Assembly (NCBI GenBank): GCA_020445255.1
Contig: JAGRGY010000019.1
Coordinates: 62,001 to 126,000 of the forward strand
Reading direction: 5' to 3'
Source of the DNA: Gammaproteobacteria bacterium
Lineage (GTDB): Bacteria > Pseudomonadota > Gammaproteobacteria > Chromatiales > Chromatiaceae
DNA length: 64,000 nt
Below, one piece after another: positions 43,393 through 52,979 of this stretch; the first letter of the stretch is position 1, and each line of letters begins with the position of its first letter. A model generated the notes under the pieces. That model ran no database searches. It was given only the letters and a program-made list of their open reading frames with translations, and was not told the DNA's origin. A program made the position numbers and the translations under genes.

Positions 43393-44688
43393 TCAGCCGA
43401 TCAGACGGGATGGGGGGAAGCGGCAGATGAACCGGCTTCCGGCATCAGGCTGACTCTGAATTTCCAGTTTTGCCGCGTGGTAGCGCAGCACATGCTTGAC
43501 GATCGCGAGGCCAAGGCCGGTCCCGCCCCGTTCGCGCGATCGCCCCGAGTCGACCCGGTAGAAGCGTTCGGTGATGCGCGGAATGTGTTCGGGCGCGATT
43601 CCTTCCCCGTCGTCCCGTACTTCGAGGACCGATTCCTGTCGCTCGTCGCGCCACATCAAGGTGACGTGGCCGTCTGCCGGCGTGTGGTGAACCGCGTTTA
43701 CCACGAGGTTGACGACGGCGCTGCGCAGTTGCTTGGGATCCCCCCGCAACCGGCGACGGGACGCGATCTCGCACCGGATCTCCGGTGAATCGGCGCGCAG
43801 CGCCCGGCACTCATCGGCAACACCGTGCAGCATCGCTGCGACGTCGACATCGTCGAGCACCTCGGTCGTCTGACCCGCCTCCAGGCGTGCCAGCAGCAGC
43901 AGATCCTCGATGATGTGCCGCATGCGCGCCGCCTGCTGCGCCATGAGCTCGAGTGGCCGTTCGAGGCGCTTGTCGCTGCAGCGTTCATCGGCCTGCAGGT
44001 TTTCGATGAACCCGCTGATCACGGTCAGCGGGGTGCGCAACTCGTGCGAAACATTGGCGACGAAGTCCCTGCGAATGCGGTCCTGCTGGAAGCGCTCCGT
44101 GACGTCACGCGCCAGCAGAAGGATCTGTCCGTCTCCGTAGGGTGCCAGCCGCATCTCCAGTCGGCGGCTGCCGTCTCCGGGAACATTCGTTTCAAGCAGT
44201 TGTTCGAAACTGCGTGCCTGCAGGAATGCCGTTATCTCCGGATTGCGGAACAGGTTTTGCAGTGGTTGGCCGATGTCCTTGGCGGTCACCAGCCCCAGCA
44301 GGCGGCTGGCGGCGTCGTTGAACCAACGGATTCGGCCGCGCGCATCCATGGCGACCGCGCCGTCGGGAAGGGCCGCCGTCGACGCCTGATACTCGTCGAC
44401 GAGGCGGTTCAGGCGGGATTCGCGCTCTGCCTGGTGCGCATTCACCCGCGCAATCTGGGAGTAAATATCCCCCCAGATGCCGAAATGGATGGGGATGCTC
44501 TCTTTCGCCGGATCACCAAGCCAGCGCGAGAGACGATGCAGATTGAAGAGGTTGCGCAGCGTGTAGGCGGCAAGCGCGAGCAGCAGCCAGAGAGCGATCT
44601 CTCCAGTAACCCATCCGACGAATGACGCCCCGGCAAGCAGCAGAACAATGCGCCACAGTTCTCCCAGCCAACCGGGTCGCGGATTCAA
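43393..44688 (-). CDS. phoR: Phosphate sensor histidine kinase PhoR
   Basis: 431 residues. Two N-terminal membrane helices (about 10-45), a PAS domain (about 100-200), a HisKA domain with phospho-acceptor His in VSHELRTPL, and a HATPase domain with DDGEGIAPEHIP and GGTGLGLAIVKH. TTG start at 44688, overlapping the phoB stop as TTGA. Partner of PhoB in the phosphate-starvation response. Confidence 0.93.
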   Translation of the reverse strand: MNPRPGWLGELWRIVLLLAGASFVGWVTGEIALWLLLALAAYTLRNLFNLHRLSRWLGDPAKESIPIHFGIWGDIYSQIARVNAHQAERESRLNRLVDEYQASTAALPDGAVAMDARGRIRWFNDAASRLLGLVTAKDIGQPLQNLFRNPEITAFLQARSFEQLLETNVPGDGSRRLEMRLAPYGDGQILLLARDVTERFQQDRIRRDFVANVSHELRTPLTVISGFIENLQADERCSDKRLERPLELMAQQAARMRHIIEDLLLLARLEAGQTTEVLDDVDVAAMLHGVADECRALRADSPEIRCEIASRRRLRGDPKQLRSAVVNLVVNAVHHTPADGHVTLMWRDERQESVLEVRDDGEGIAPEHIPRITERFYRVDSGRSRERGGTGLGLAIVKHVLRYHAAKLEIQSQPDAGSRFICRFPPSRLIG

Positions 44689-45374
44689 GTTGGCCTTACC
44701 GAAAACCGGTAGCCGACACCCCGAACGGTCTGCACCAGGTCATCGAGTCCATGCGGTTCGAGGGCCTTGCGCAGGCGGCGGATGTGCACATCGACCGTGC
44801 GCTCTTCGATGTACACATTGCGCCCCCAGACCAGGTCAAGCAACTGCGTGCGTGAATAGACCCGTTCCTGGTGGGTGAGAAAGAAGTGCAGCAGCTTGAA
44901 TTCGGTCGGCCCTATCGACACCGGTTCGTCGTCGGCGAGCACCCGATGTTGAACCAGGTCCATCTCGAGCCGGTTGTCGACGCGAATCAGCTCACTGCCG
45001 TCGCTGCCTGCGCGGCGCAACACTGCTTTAATGCGGGCCAGCAGTTCGCGCGTCGAGAACGGCTTGGTGACGTAGTCGTCGACACCGGCTTCGAGACCCT
45101 GAACCTTGTACCCCTCTTCGTCGCGCGCCGTCAGCATGATGATGGGGATCTCGCTGAGGCGGTCATCACGCTTCATCCATTTGGCGAACTCCAGCCCACT
45201 CATGCCAGGAAGCATCCAGTCCAGCAGTATCAGTGAGGGATCCTGGTCGCCGACGAGCTGCTGTGCCTGGCTGCCATTGGCCGCCTCGGCGACATCGTAT
45301 CCCGCGGCCGTCAGGGTCGCCGCCAGCAGCTCACGGACAGCCGGTTCGTCCTCTACGATCAGAATCTGGGTCAT
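44685..45374 (-). CDS. phoB: Phosphate response regulator PhoB
   Basis: 229 residues. Receiver domain with acidic pocket E8/D9, phospho-acceptor Asp52 in LILLDWMLPG, and Lys in VTKPF. The C-terminal OmpR-type winged helix ends in a recognition region with RTVDVHIRRLRK. A near-consensus Pho box with a -10 lies upstream, indicating autoregulation. An in-frame extension to 45419 overlaps the promoter and is rejected. Confidence 0.95.
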   Translation of the reverse strand: MTQILIVEDEPAVRELLAATLTAAGYDVAEAANGSQAQQLVGDQDPSLILLDWMLPGMSGLEFAKWMKRDDRLSEIPIIMLTARDEEGYKVQGLEAGVDDYVTKPFSTRELLARIKAVLRRAGSDGSELIRVDNRLEMDLVQHRVLADDEPVSIGPTEFKLLHFFLTHQERVYSRTQLLDLVWGRNVYIEERTVDVHIRRLRKALEPHGLDDLVQTVRGVGYRFSVRPT

Positions 45375-45417
45375 GGCCACGTCGATTCTCTCTGTTGCCG
45401 CATCCTCGATCGGGCGC

Positions 45418-45451
45418 ATTAGAGATCGTCAATATGACAGCAATGTGACGG
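45418..45451 (-). promoter_or_regulatory. Pho box and -10 of the phoBR promoter
   Basis: On the minus strand the Pho box CCGTCAC-ATTG-CTGTCAT (45451-45434) fits the 7+4+7 direct-repeat rule of CTGTCA(T/C) units. It is followed 10 bases later by a -10 TCTAAT (45423-45418). This is the architecture of PhoB-activated promoters, in which the Pho box replaces the -35. The box ends 7 bases past the sppA stop. Confidence 0.8.
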
Positions 45452-45458
45452 CGATACG

Positions 45459-46418
45459 TCAACGCAGTTCGACCTGACCGAAGCCGGCCACGCGTGCGAG
45501 GGCCTGGCCTGCGGCCGCGCCCAGGCGGTTGACCAGCCGCTCGATCGGGTCCTCCTTGCTCGTGAAATCAACCAGATCCTCGGCGCCCACCACCTCCCGC
45601 GCGACATAGCTGGCGTTGCCAATCGCGTCCGCGAGACCGAGCTCAATGCCCTCCTTGCCGTTCCAGAACAGCCCGCTGAACAGGGTTTCGTCATCGCCTT
45701 TGAGGCGGTCTCCCCGCCCTGCTTTCACGGCATCGATGAACGTACGGTGGAGCCCGGTCAGCAGATCGCCGATGTAGCGCCTGTCGAACTCACTCATCGG
45801 GCTGAACGGATCGAGGATCCCCTTGTGCTCGCCGGCCGTCATCAGGCGCCGCTCCACGCCGAGCTTTCCCATCGTGTCGACGAATCCGAATCCGTTCATC
45901 AGTACGCCGATCGAACCGATCACGCTGGATTCGTTGACGTAGATCTTGTCGGCAGCGGATGCGATGTAATAGCCGCCGGATGCGCACATGTCGGAGACGA
46001 CCGCGTACAGTGGGATATCCGGATACTTCTTGCGCAGCCGCAGGATCTCCTTGTAGATGTCGCTGGACTGAACCGGCGAGCCGCCGGGCGAATTGATCCG
46101 CAGGATGACGGCCTTGGTCCCGTCATCCTCAAAGGCGTCGCGCAGCCCTTCGATGACATTGCTGGCGGATGCCTTTTCGTCGGCGGCGATGACACCCTTC
46201 AGTTCGATCAACGCGGTGTGCCCCTTGTCCTTGATGGCTTTGTCAGTCCAGCCGGAGGGTAGCGCCAGCACCAGCAGCAAGGTCACGTAGGCGAATGTCA
46301 GCAGTTTGAAGAAGATGCCCCAACGCCTGGCGCGACGACGTTCGATGAGTGCGTCGCTGGCCAACCGCTCGACCAGATCCTTGTGCCATCCGTCGTCATG
46401 TTCGGATTTCGAATCCAT
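45459..46418 (-). CDS. sppA: Signal peptide peptidase SppA, single-domain (S49 family)
   Basis: 319 residues with one N-terminal membrane helix (about 33-52). Ser/Lys dyad: Ser in MCASGGYYIASAAD, Lys in LMTAGEHKG. Half the length of E. coli SppA and like Bacillus SppA. Digests signal peptides in the inner membrane. An in-frame N-terminal extension to 46700 overlaps the HAD gene and is rejected. It begins 2 bases after the end of the HAD gene, in the same direction. Confidence 0.92.
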   Translation of the reverse strand: MDSKSEHDDGWHKDLVERLASDALIERRRARRWGIFFKLLTFAYVTLLLVLALPSGWTDKAIKDKGHTALIELKGVIAADEKASASNVIEGLRDAFEDDGTKAVILRINSPGGSPVQSSDIYKEILRLRKKYPDIPLYAVVSDMCASGGYYIASAADKIYVNESSVIGSIGVLMNGFGFVDTMGKLGVERRLMTAGEHKGILDPFSPMSEFDRRYIGDLLTGLHRTFIDAVKAGRGDRLKGDDETLFSGLFWNGKEGIELGLADAIGNASYVAREVVGAEDLVDFTSKEDPIERLVNRLGAAAGQALARVAGFGQVELR

Positions 46419-46420
46419 AG

Positions 46421-47104
46421 CTAACTCCAACTTCCGGTTACCGGGTCGTTCTCCGCTCGCAGCCATCGATGCAGATCGCGGAGATCTGCGAAACATTTTC
46501 GCGCACCGCTGGCCAGCAGGCGCTCGGCACTGTGCACGCCGTGGGTGACGCCGACCGCAGCGACACCGGCGTTGGACGCCATCTGCATGTCGTATTCGGT
46601 GTCTCCGACTACAACAGCCTGCAGCGGTGACGCATTCAGATCGGTGAGGATGTCCTCCAGCATCTGCGGGTGCGGTTTCGAAAACGCCTCGTCGGCGCAT
46701 CGGGTGACGTGGAAGAAATGCGCCAGTCCGCTGTCTTGCAACGCCTTGTCGAGTCCGCGCCGGCTCTTGCCGGTGGCGACGGCCAGCAGGTGTCCTTCTT
46801 CATGCAGTGACTCGAGAAGGTCGGTTGCACCGTCGAACATCGCGGCTGCTGCGACGTCATTGCCAAGCCAATGCAGACGATAGGCATCCGCCACACATTC
46901 GATGTCTGCATCGGCATGCAAAGCAAAAAGTTTTGCGATCGCCTCGCGCAGGCCGAGGCCGATCACGTCGCGTGCGTCGGCATCGTCCGGCACTGCCAGA
47001 CCGGCATCCAGCGCCGCACGCTGCATGCAGGTGACGATGCGCGCCTCTGAATCCATCAGCGTGCCGTCCCAGTCGAACACGATCACGTCATAACGTCTGG
47101 TCAT
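46421..47104 (-). CDS. HAD hydrolase, phosphoglycolate phosphatase-like
   Basis: 227 residues of HAD subfamily IA. Motif I FDWDGTLMDS, motif II ATGKSRRGL, motif III KPHPQML and motif IV VGDTEYDMQMA are all present. The likely substrate is phosphoglycolate or another small phosphoester. It overlaps rluC by 17 bases, forming a rluC-HAD-sppA unit, a common arrangement in gammaproteobacteria. Confidence 0.88.
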   Translation of the reverse strand: MTRRYDVIVFDWDGTLMDSEARIVTCMQRAALDAGLAVPDDADARDVIGLGLREAIAKLFALHADADIECVADAYRLHWLGNDVAAAAMFDGATDLLESLHEEGHLLAVATGKSRRGLDKALQDSGLAHFFHVTRCADEAFSKPHPQMLEDILTDLNASPLQAVVVGDTEYDMQMASNAGVAAVGVTHGVHSAERLLASGARKCFADLRDLHRWLRAENDPVTGSWS

Positions 47105-48044
47105 TCAACTTTCCCAAAACGGCCGCAAGATCTTCTGGCAGCGGCGCCTCGATCCTCACCCGCTCTCGCCGGTCCGGCCACTCGAACTGCAGCGACGCGG
47201 CATGCAGGAACAACCGCCGGAGCCCCAGCTCGCGCAGCCGGCGATTGGCGGTCTCGTCGCCGTACTTGTCGTCACCCAGGATCGGCGTGCCGTTGGCGGC
47301 CGCGTGGACCCGGATCTGGTGCGTGCGCCCGGTCTCGAGCACCGCCTCGACCAGCGATGCATCGGCGAACCGGCGCAGCACCGTGAATGCCGTCGCCGCC
47401 ACCTTGCCCTCCGGATCGACGCGTACGATGCGTTCGCCACTCTTGAGTGTGTTCTTGCGCAACGGCAGATCGCAACGCCAGGCGCCCTTGCGGATCTTGC
47501 CGGCAAGCAACGCGAGATAGCGTTTATCGATACGTCCGTTGCGCTGAAGTTCCTGCAGCCGGACCAGCGCGGGCCGGCGTTTCGCCAGCAGCAGGCAGCC
47601 GGAGGTGTCGCGATCGAGGCGATGGGCCAGTTCGAGAAACGGCGCATCCGGTCGCGCGGCGCGCAGCGCCTCGATCACGCCGAACGACAGCCCGCTGCCG
47701 CCATGCACCGCGAGTCCCGACGGTTTATCGATCGCCAGGATCTGGTCGTCCTCGTAAATAATTGATTTTTCGATCGATGCCAACATGGATGGCGGCGGTT
47801 GGCCCGGATCACGCTCGGCCAGTCGCACCGGGGGCACACGTACCCGGTCACCCTGCGCCAGGCGCTGCGACGGCTTGCAGCGACCCTTGTTCACCCGCAC
47901 CTCGCCGGTTCGCAACACGCGGTACACCCAGCTGCGGGGCACGCCTTTGAGCAGGCCGAGGAGGAAATTATCGAGGCGCTGGCCGTGGTTGTGCTGGTCG
48001 ACGGTGACGAAGCGGACGCCGCTTTCGCCTGATTCGTCAGCCAT
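47088..48044 (-). CDS. rluC: 23S rRNA pseudouridine synthase RluC
   Basis: 318 residues. N-terminal S4 RNA-binding domain (about 15-75) and a RluA-family catalytic core with Asp in HRLDRDTSGCLLL. Modifies 23S rRNA at 955/2504/2580-type positions in E. coli. ATG 48044 is preferred (AGG 5 bases upstream); ATG 48056 is possible. Upstream in-frame starts lie within the rne leader. Confidence 0.92.
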   Translation of the reverse strand: MADESGESGVRFVTVDQHNHGQRLDNFLLGLLKGVPRSWVYRVLRTGEVRVNKGRCKPSQRLAQGDRVRVPPVRLAERDPGQPPPSMLASIEKSIIYEDDQILAIDKPSGLAVHGGSGLSFGVIEALRAARPDAPFLELAHRLDRDTSGCLLLAKRRPALVRLQELQRNGRIDKRYLALLAGKIRKGAWRCDLPLRKNTLKSGERIVRVDPEGKVAATAFTVLRRFADASLVEAVLETGRTHQIRVHAAANGTPILGDDKYGDETANRRLRELGLRRLFLHAASLQFEWPDRRERVRIEAPLPEDLAAVLGKLNDQTL

Positions 48045-48520
48045 CGTCGCCTGCATTCTGCGAAACTTGATGCATCTGCCTGATAATCTGGTATATTTTG
48101 AGGGTCCCGGAAGGATCGTCCCAGCGACGACCAGCGGTCGAACATGACCGAAGCCGGGAGACGAATTGCCTGTGCCGGCGGTTAAACCGGCGCAAAGCGG
48201 GCGCGCCAGCATGCAGCGCATGCCTCTTCACTCCGGCTGATTGTGCGATGTGACGGGTCAAGCGGAGGTCGGGACAGCCCAGATGCTACCCGACCCCATG
48301 CGATGCGCGCCAGAAAAAGCTGGTCGGTGCCATTCGGCGCGGTCACGTACGACGATGAAATCGTCAGCGCGTTGCGACGAACCCGGCCAACCCTATGTGA
48401 AGAATTGCTCCCGCCCGGAAGGGGCGCGTCGTTGCCACTTTTCCGCATCGGTCAATCGCGACCGCAAGCGGAAGAGCCGCCGCGATGTATCTGTTTCCGG
48501 TGGGACACAAGGAAAACTCA
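48045..48520 (+). other. Long structured leader between rluC and rne
   Basis: About 476 bases with no convincing gene. An extended -10 TGGTATATT (48089-48097) and a TTGATG at 48067-48072 (spacing 19, so weak) suggest a rightward rne promoter, giving a leader of roughly 420 bases. Hairpins include GCCGG...CCGGC at 48174-48191 and GCATGC-AGC-GCATGC at 48209-48223. In E. coli a long rne 5' UTR binds RNase E for autoregulation; the same role is plausible here. Confidence 0.6.
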
Positions 48521-51070
48521 ATGAAGCGCATGCTGATCAACGCGACTCAGCCTGAAGAGTTGCGTGTGGCCATCGTGGATGGCCAGAGGTTGTACAACCT
48601 CGACATCGAATCTCCCGGTCGGGAGATGAAGAAGGCCAACATTTACAAGGGTCGCATCACCCGTGTCGAACCAAGCCTCGAGGCCGCATTCGTCGACTAC
48701 GGCGCCGAGCGACACGGATTCCTGCCGCTGAAGGAGATCTCCCGCTCGTACTTCAAGAGTGAGGCGTTCGACGCCGGCAAGCGTGCCATCAACGAACTGC
48801 TCAAGGAAGGCCAGGAGGTGATCGTCCAGGTCGAGAAAGAGGAACGCGGCAACAAGGGCGCCGCACTGACCACGTTCCTGTCGCTGGCCGGCAGATACCT
48901 GGTCCTGATGCCCAACAACCCACGTGCCGGCGGCGTGTCGCGCCGGATCGAGGGCCAGGAGCGCTCCGACCTGCGCGAGGCGATGAGCGTGCTCGAGATC
49001 CCGGACGGCATGGGCCTGATCGTGCGCACGGCCGGCGTCGGCAAGATCGCCGAGGAACTGCAGTGGGACCTCGACTACCTGCTGCAGCTATGGAGTGCGA
49101 TCGAACAATCGGCCGCCGAACGCAAGGCGCCGTTCCTGATCTACCAGGAAAGCAATGTCATCATCCGTTCGATCCGTGATCACTTGCGGGCCGACATCGG
49201 CGAGATCGTCGTCGACCAGCCCGAGGTGCACGAGCAGGCGCGCCAGTTCATCGAGCAGGTGATGCCCAAGTACTTGCGCAAACTCCGCCTTTACGACGAT
49301 GAGGTGCCGCTGTTCTCGCGCTACCAGATCGAGTCGCAGATCGAGTCGGCCTTCCGCAGGGAGCTCCGCTTGCCCTCAGGTGGATCGATCGTCATCGATC
49401 ACACCGAGGCGTTGACCTCAATCGACATCAACTCGGCGCGCGCGACCAAGGGTTCCGACATCGAGGAGACGGCACTCAACACCAACCTCGAGGCAGCCGA
49501 CGAGATCGCCCGCCAGCTGCGGTTGCGGGACCTGGGCGGTCTGTTCGTGATCGATTTCATCGACATGACCCCATCGCGCAACCAGCGCGAGGTTGAAAAC
49601 CGCCTGAAAGAGGCGATGAAAGAAGACCGGGCCCGCGTGCAGATCGGGCGCATCTCGCGGTTCGGTCTGCTCGAGATGTCGCGCCAGCGCCTGCGTCCGT
49701 CGCTGGGTGAATCCGCTCACCAGGTCTGCCCGCGCTGCGACGGCCATGGGTTCATTCGTAGCGTCGATTCGCTGGCCCTGTCGATCCTGCGCATCATCGA
49801 GGAAGAGGCGCTCAAGGAGAATACCGGGCGCGTGACGGCTCAGCTCCCGATCGAGATTGCGACCTATTTGCTGAATGAAAAGCGGCAGATGATCGCGGAC
49901 ATTGAGGCGCGGCATGACGTGGACGTTGTGCTGATTCCGAATCGCCAGCTCGAAACACCGAAATATGAACTGGCGCGGGTCCGCGTCCAGGACATGCAGG
50001 ACGACCTGCCGAGCCACGTGCAGGAGAAGGAGTACACGCAGCAGTCGATGCCGTCCGTCGAGCGCCCGCAGCCGAAGGTCGAACAAGCGGCGGTTCGCAA
50101 TATAGCGCCGACGACGCCGGCCCCCGTGCGTCCGGAAACCCCGCCTCAACCCACCGCGCCGGCGATGCTCCCACAGGTTGCAGCAGCCGGTGCCGAGAGC
50201 GGATTCATCAAGCGCCTGTTCAGCAGCATCTTCGCGCCGCGCGACGTCGCCGCACCCTCCTCGACGGTCCCCGAGGCTCCACCCAAGGCGCAGCGGAAAG
50301 ACGAGACCGACGGCGCAGAGGACAACCGGCGTGAACGGCGCGGCAACAGCCGTCGCGGCACCCAGCGCGGCGCCGACAACAAGCAGGGCGAAAAACGTCC
50401 CAATCGCAGCCGTCGCAGCAGCAAGACCCCGGGTGAAGGCAAGCAGGCCGGACCTGCATCAACCCAGTCGCCACCCGCAACGGAGCCCGCCGAAAAGCCG
50501 AAGACACCGCCCCAGTCCTCTGACGCGAGCGAGGCCGGTGGCAATGCCGCCGCGGAGGCACCGCAGAAGCGCAGTTCACGACGTGGTCGTCGCGGCGGTC
50601 GCCGGCGTCGTTCCGCCGCCGACAAGGCCGCAGACGTCAATGCGGACAATGGCGCGGTTGCGGATCAATCCGCGGCGGAGCAGCCCGCGCCGACCCCGTC
50701 GGACGGCGCGAAACGGGAAGTCGATCGCGATGCGCAAGCGAATCAGCGGACCGTTGTCGAACGCGGTGGTGCACCCAAGAGCAATACACAATCCCAGCCC
50801 GCACAGCCGGATCCGGTGCCGACCCGCGCGAATCCGCCCGCGGGTAATGATGCCGGCAGTGGTGCAGTCGAGCGTGAAAAGCGTGAGCCGACCGACACGC
50901 CGCCGGAACGCGCTCGCGCGCCTCTGGCCGATGCGCCCGCTGCACCCGCGACCGTCCAGCCCGCTCCCGCGACAACCCCGCCGGTTTCGACAGGTGAACG
51001 CGTAGGCGGCGCACCTGCCCCGGCGGCCACAGCCGACAAGTCCACGCCGGGCAACGGCAGCGGGAACTGA
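48521..51070 (+). CDS. rne: Ribonuclease E
   Basis: 849 residues. The N-terminal catalytic half (1 to about 510) carries an S1 domain, the 5' sensor region, the DNase I-like domain with Mg-binding aspartates ([20 protein letters not shown]), and the Zn-link CPRCDGHG. The C-terminal half (about 520-849) is disordered, P/A/E-rich, with an Arg-rich RNA-binding tract ([13 protein letters not shown]), and would scaffold the degradosome. ATG 48521, preceded by AAGGAAAA, gives the typical [10 protein letters not shown] start; 12 codons of in-frame upstream sequence are rejected. Confidence 0.95.
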   Translation: MKRMLINATQPEELRVAIVDGQRLYNLDIESPGREMKKANIYKGRITRVEPSLEAAFVDYGAERHGFLPLKEISRSYFKSEAFDAGKRAINELLKEGQEVIVQVEKEERGNKGAALTTFLSLAGRYLVLMPNNPRAGGVSRRIEGQERSDLREAMSVLEIPDGMGLIVRTAGVGKIAEELQWDLDYLLQLWSAIEQSAAERKAPFLIYQESNVIIRSIRDHLRADIGEIVVDQPEVHEQARQFIEQVMPKYLRKLRLYDDEVPLFSRYQIESQIESAFRRELRLPSGGSIVIDHTEALTSIDINSARATKGSDIEETALNTNLEAADEIARQLRLRDLGGLFVIDFIDMTPSRNQREVENRLKEAMKEDRARVQIGRISRFGLLEMSRQRLRPSLGESAHQVCPRCDGHGFIRSVDSLALSILRIIEEEALKENTGRVTAQLPIEIATYLLNEKRQMIADIEARHDVDVVLIPNRQLETPKYELARVRVQDMQDDLPSHVQEKEYTQQSMPSVERPQPKVEQAAVRNIAPTTPAPVRPETPPQPTAPAMLPQVAAAGAESGFIKRLFSSIFAPRDVAAPSSTVPEAPPKAQRKDETDGAEDNRRERRGNSRRGTQRGADNKQGEKRPNRSRRSSKTPGEGKQAGPASTQSPPATEPAEKPKTPPQSSDASEAGGNAAAEAPQKRSSRRGRRGGRRRRSAADKAADVNADNGAVADQSAAEQPAPTPSDGAKREVDRDAQANQRTVVERGGAPKSNTQSQPAQPDPVPTRANPPAGNDAGSGAVEREKREPTDTPPERARAPLADAPAAPATVQPAPATTPPVSTGERVGGAPAPAATADKSTPGNGSGN

Positions 51071-51087
51071 ATCCGGAGCTGATCAGG

Positions 51088-51113
51088 CGGCGTCACACCT
51101 TGAGGTGACGCCG
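51088..51113. terminator. Hairpin downstream of rne
   Basis: CGGCGTCAC, 8-base loop, GTGACGCCG: a perfect 9-base stem 17 bases after the rne stop. It overlaps the last codons of the convergent phosphatase gene, so it may act as a bidirectional 3'-end element. It is followed by only a short TTT. Confidence 0.6.
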
Positions 51114-51581
51114 TTTGATGTCGTCCAGCAGCGCGCGTGATGCCGCATCCACGAGGTCGAATACGCGATCGAATCCCGACGGGCCACCGTAGTAGGGATC
51201 GGGCACCTCGCGGGTGCGCATCTCCGGCGCGAAGTCCATGAACAACTGGATCTTGTCCAGGTGCTGCCGTGGACAGATGTCGCTCAGCGACAGGAAGTTC
51301 TCTTGATCCATCGCCAGCACATAATCAAAGGCCTCGAAATCCACTTCCTCAACGCGGCGCGCGACAAGGTCTGACAGATCGATGCCGCGTGCAGCCGCCG
51401 TGGCTGCCGCACGCCTGTCCGGCGCGCTGCCCACGTGGTAGGCGTGCGTGCCTGCCGAATCGATCTGGATCCGGTCTTCGAGCCCCGCTGTGCGCACCAT
51501 CGCGCGGAACACGCCGTGCGCAGTCGGGGAGCGGCAGATGTTGCCCATGCAGACGAACAGAACTTTTACTTTCTCTTTCAT
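51093..51581 (-). CDS. Low-molecular-weight protein tyrosine phosphatase
   Basis: 162 residues. P-loop VCMGNICRSP with nucleophile Cys11 and Arg17, and the general-acid Asp in VPDPYYGG near residue 130. Family members regulate polysaccharide export kinases or stress responses. The start has no strong ribosome site, and the ATG overlaps the end of a minus-strand 90-codon frame (51578-51850) as ATGA. That upstream frame is not convincing as a protein. Confidence 0.92.
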   Translation of the reverse strand: MKEKVKVLFVCMGNICRSPTAHGVFRAMVRTAGLEDRIQIDSAGTHAYHVGSAPDRRAAATAAARGIDLSDLVARRVEEVDFEAFDYVLAMDQENFLSLSDICPRQHLDKIQLFMDFAPEMRTREVPDPYYGGPSGFDRVFDLVDAASRALLDDIKRRHLKV

Positions 51582-51671
51582 AGGTGACAGCAGTATTCAC
51601 GATCCCACGTCACGTGGGCGGAGTGCAGATCGGCGGCCATACTCTGCACCTCCGGGGATGGATAACACGGC

Positions 51672-51857
51672 ATGAACGGCCGCTTGTCGTCGAACATCCC
51701 GGGGGTTGAGCTACTGAACCAACCGAACGTAGCGCTCGAAAAAGTCTGCACCGTCGCCCGCTCGCCCGTCAACGGCCACCGATCCTGGCCGCGACGCGAC
51801 CCGCTATTGCTCGCCCTGGACTTGGATCTCCCCGGTGGCCACCTACCCATTGCATGA
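51672..51857 (+). CDS. Short ORF, possible N-terminal part of a frameshifted gene
   Basis: 61 codons with codon use like real genes but no recognisable family. It overlaps the next plus-strand frame (51835-52197) by 23 bases. The two could be separate small proteins or one gene interrupted by a frameshift. Opposite-strand frames of similar length exist, so support is weak. Confidence 0.25.
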   Translation: MNGRLSSNIPGVELLNQPNVALEKVCTVARSPVNGHRSWPRRDPLLLALDLDLPGGHLPIA

Positions 51858-52197
51858 CCAGGACCGTCAGCGGTTTACCGGCGCTTGTTTCCAGGTGGGA
51901 ACCTGCCATTCTTGCAAGATGCACAGCGACTCCCTGCATCGGCGCCTGCGCCCGCTGATCGGCAAACATTTCGATTATCTGGACGAAGTATGGATCCTGA
52001 TTGACATCCTCGGCGACATTGACGCCGTCGTACTGCAACGCTGCAGCGAGTGCCGACCCCGCAGCGTTCAGCGCAATGCCTTTGGAGTTCCCAACCGTCG
52101 CGCGGGCGGTACGCTCACCCTGCCGATAAGCGCAGAAAACGAAGAGGAATTTTCACAGGATCTGCTGCTGCTGCTCGAAGGGCGACATCCGGACTGA
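51835..52197 (+). CDS. Small hypothetical protein with two CxxC pairs
   Basis: 120 residues from GTG 51835. It contains CHSC (about 24-27) and CSEC (about 70-73), spaced as in zinc-ribbon or metal-binding proteins, with a hydrophobic acidic segment between them. It has good high-GC third-position codon use but no ribosome site. The family is unknown. It ends 14 bases before the 3' end of the convergent kdsB. Confidence 0.4.
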   Translation: MATYPLHDQDRQRFTGACFQVGTCHSCKMHSDSLHRRLRPLIGKHFDYLDEVWILIDILGDIDAVVLQRCSECRPRSVQRNAFGVPNRRAGGTLTLPISAENEEEFSQDLLLLLEGRHPD

Positions 52198-52211
52198 CCC
52201 CGCCGACCTGT

Positions 52212-52976
52212 TCATGTCGTCAGCACGCTGACGACGCGCGCAAGATCCTCCGCGGTATCCACGCCACCGGGTGGTGGCTCCGAAACGATGTCGACGGCGA
52301 TCCGGTCACCATTCCACAGAACGCGCAGCTGTTCGAGTGATTCCATGCGTTCGATAGGTGAAACCGGCAGATGCGAGTAACCGGCCAGGAATGCTGCACG
52401 ATACGCATAGATGCCCAGATGCCGGAAGACGCCATCGAGCCAACCGGGCTCGACCGGCGCGTTGGTGCGGAAGGTGTCGCGCTTCCAGGGAATGGTCGCG
52501 CGACTGAAATACAGTGCGTAGCCATCGCGGTCGCAGACGACCTTCACGCAGTTGGTATCGAACAGCTGGCTAACTTCGTCGAGTGGTACGGCAAGCGTGG
52601 CCATCCCTGCGTCGGCATGGTGGTCGAGCGTCGCAGCAACCTTTTCCAGCAGTGACGGCGGCATCAACGGTTCGTCGCCTTGCAGATTCACGATCAGTGT
52701 GTCGTCTGACCATGCGAGCTGCCGGGCAACCTCGGCAATACGATCGGTGCCACTGGCATGACTCGGAGACGTCATACTGACCTGCGCACCGAACGCACGC
52801 GCCGCATCGCGTATGCGCTCATCATCCGTAGCGACGACCACCTGATCAGCCCCGCTCTCGCATGCCCGTTCATACACATGCTGGATCATGGGCTTGGCGG
52901 CGATCTGCAGCAATGGCTTCCCCGGCAGTCGCTGCGAGGCATAGCGTGCAGGTATCACGACCTTGAACGCGATCAT
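52212..52976 (-). CDS. kdsB: 3-deoxy-manno-octulosonate cytidylyltransferase
   Basis: 254 residues. Activates KDO to CMP-KDO for lipopolysaccharide inner core. Nucleotidyltransferase signature PARYASQRLPGKPL and metal-binding LQGDEPL are present. Downstream of ycaR and lpxK on the same strand, a classic lipid A/KDO cluster. Confidence 0.96.
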   Translation of the reverse strand: MIAFKVVIPARYASQRLPGKPLLQIAAKPMIQHVYERACESGADQVVVATDDERIRDAARAFGAQVSMTSPSHASGTDRIAEVARQLAWSDDTLIVNLQGDEPLMPPSLLEKVAATLDHHADAGMATLAVPLDEVSQLFDTNCVKVVCDRDGYALYFSRATIPWKRDTFRTNAPVEPGWLDGVFRHLGIYAYRAAFLAGYSHLPVSPIERMESLEQLRVLWNGDRIAVDIVSEPPPGGVDTAEDLARVVSVLTT

Positions 52977-52979
52977 GAT

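Noticed and set aside
51578..51850. 90-codon minus-strand frame ending at the phosphatase start
   Set aside because: The ATGA junction is suggestive, but the translation has unbiased, shadow-like composition and no family; noted only as context.
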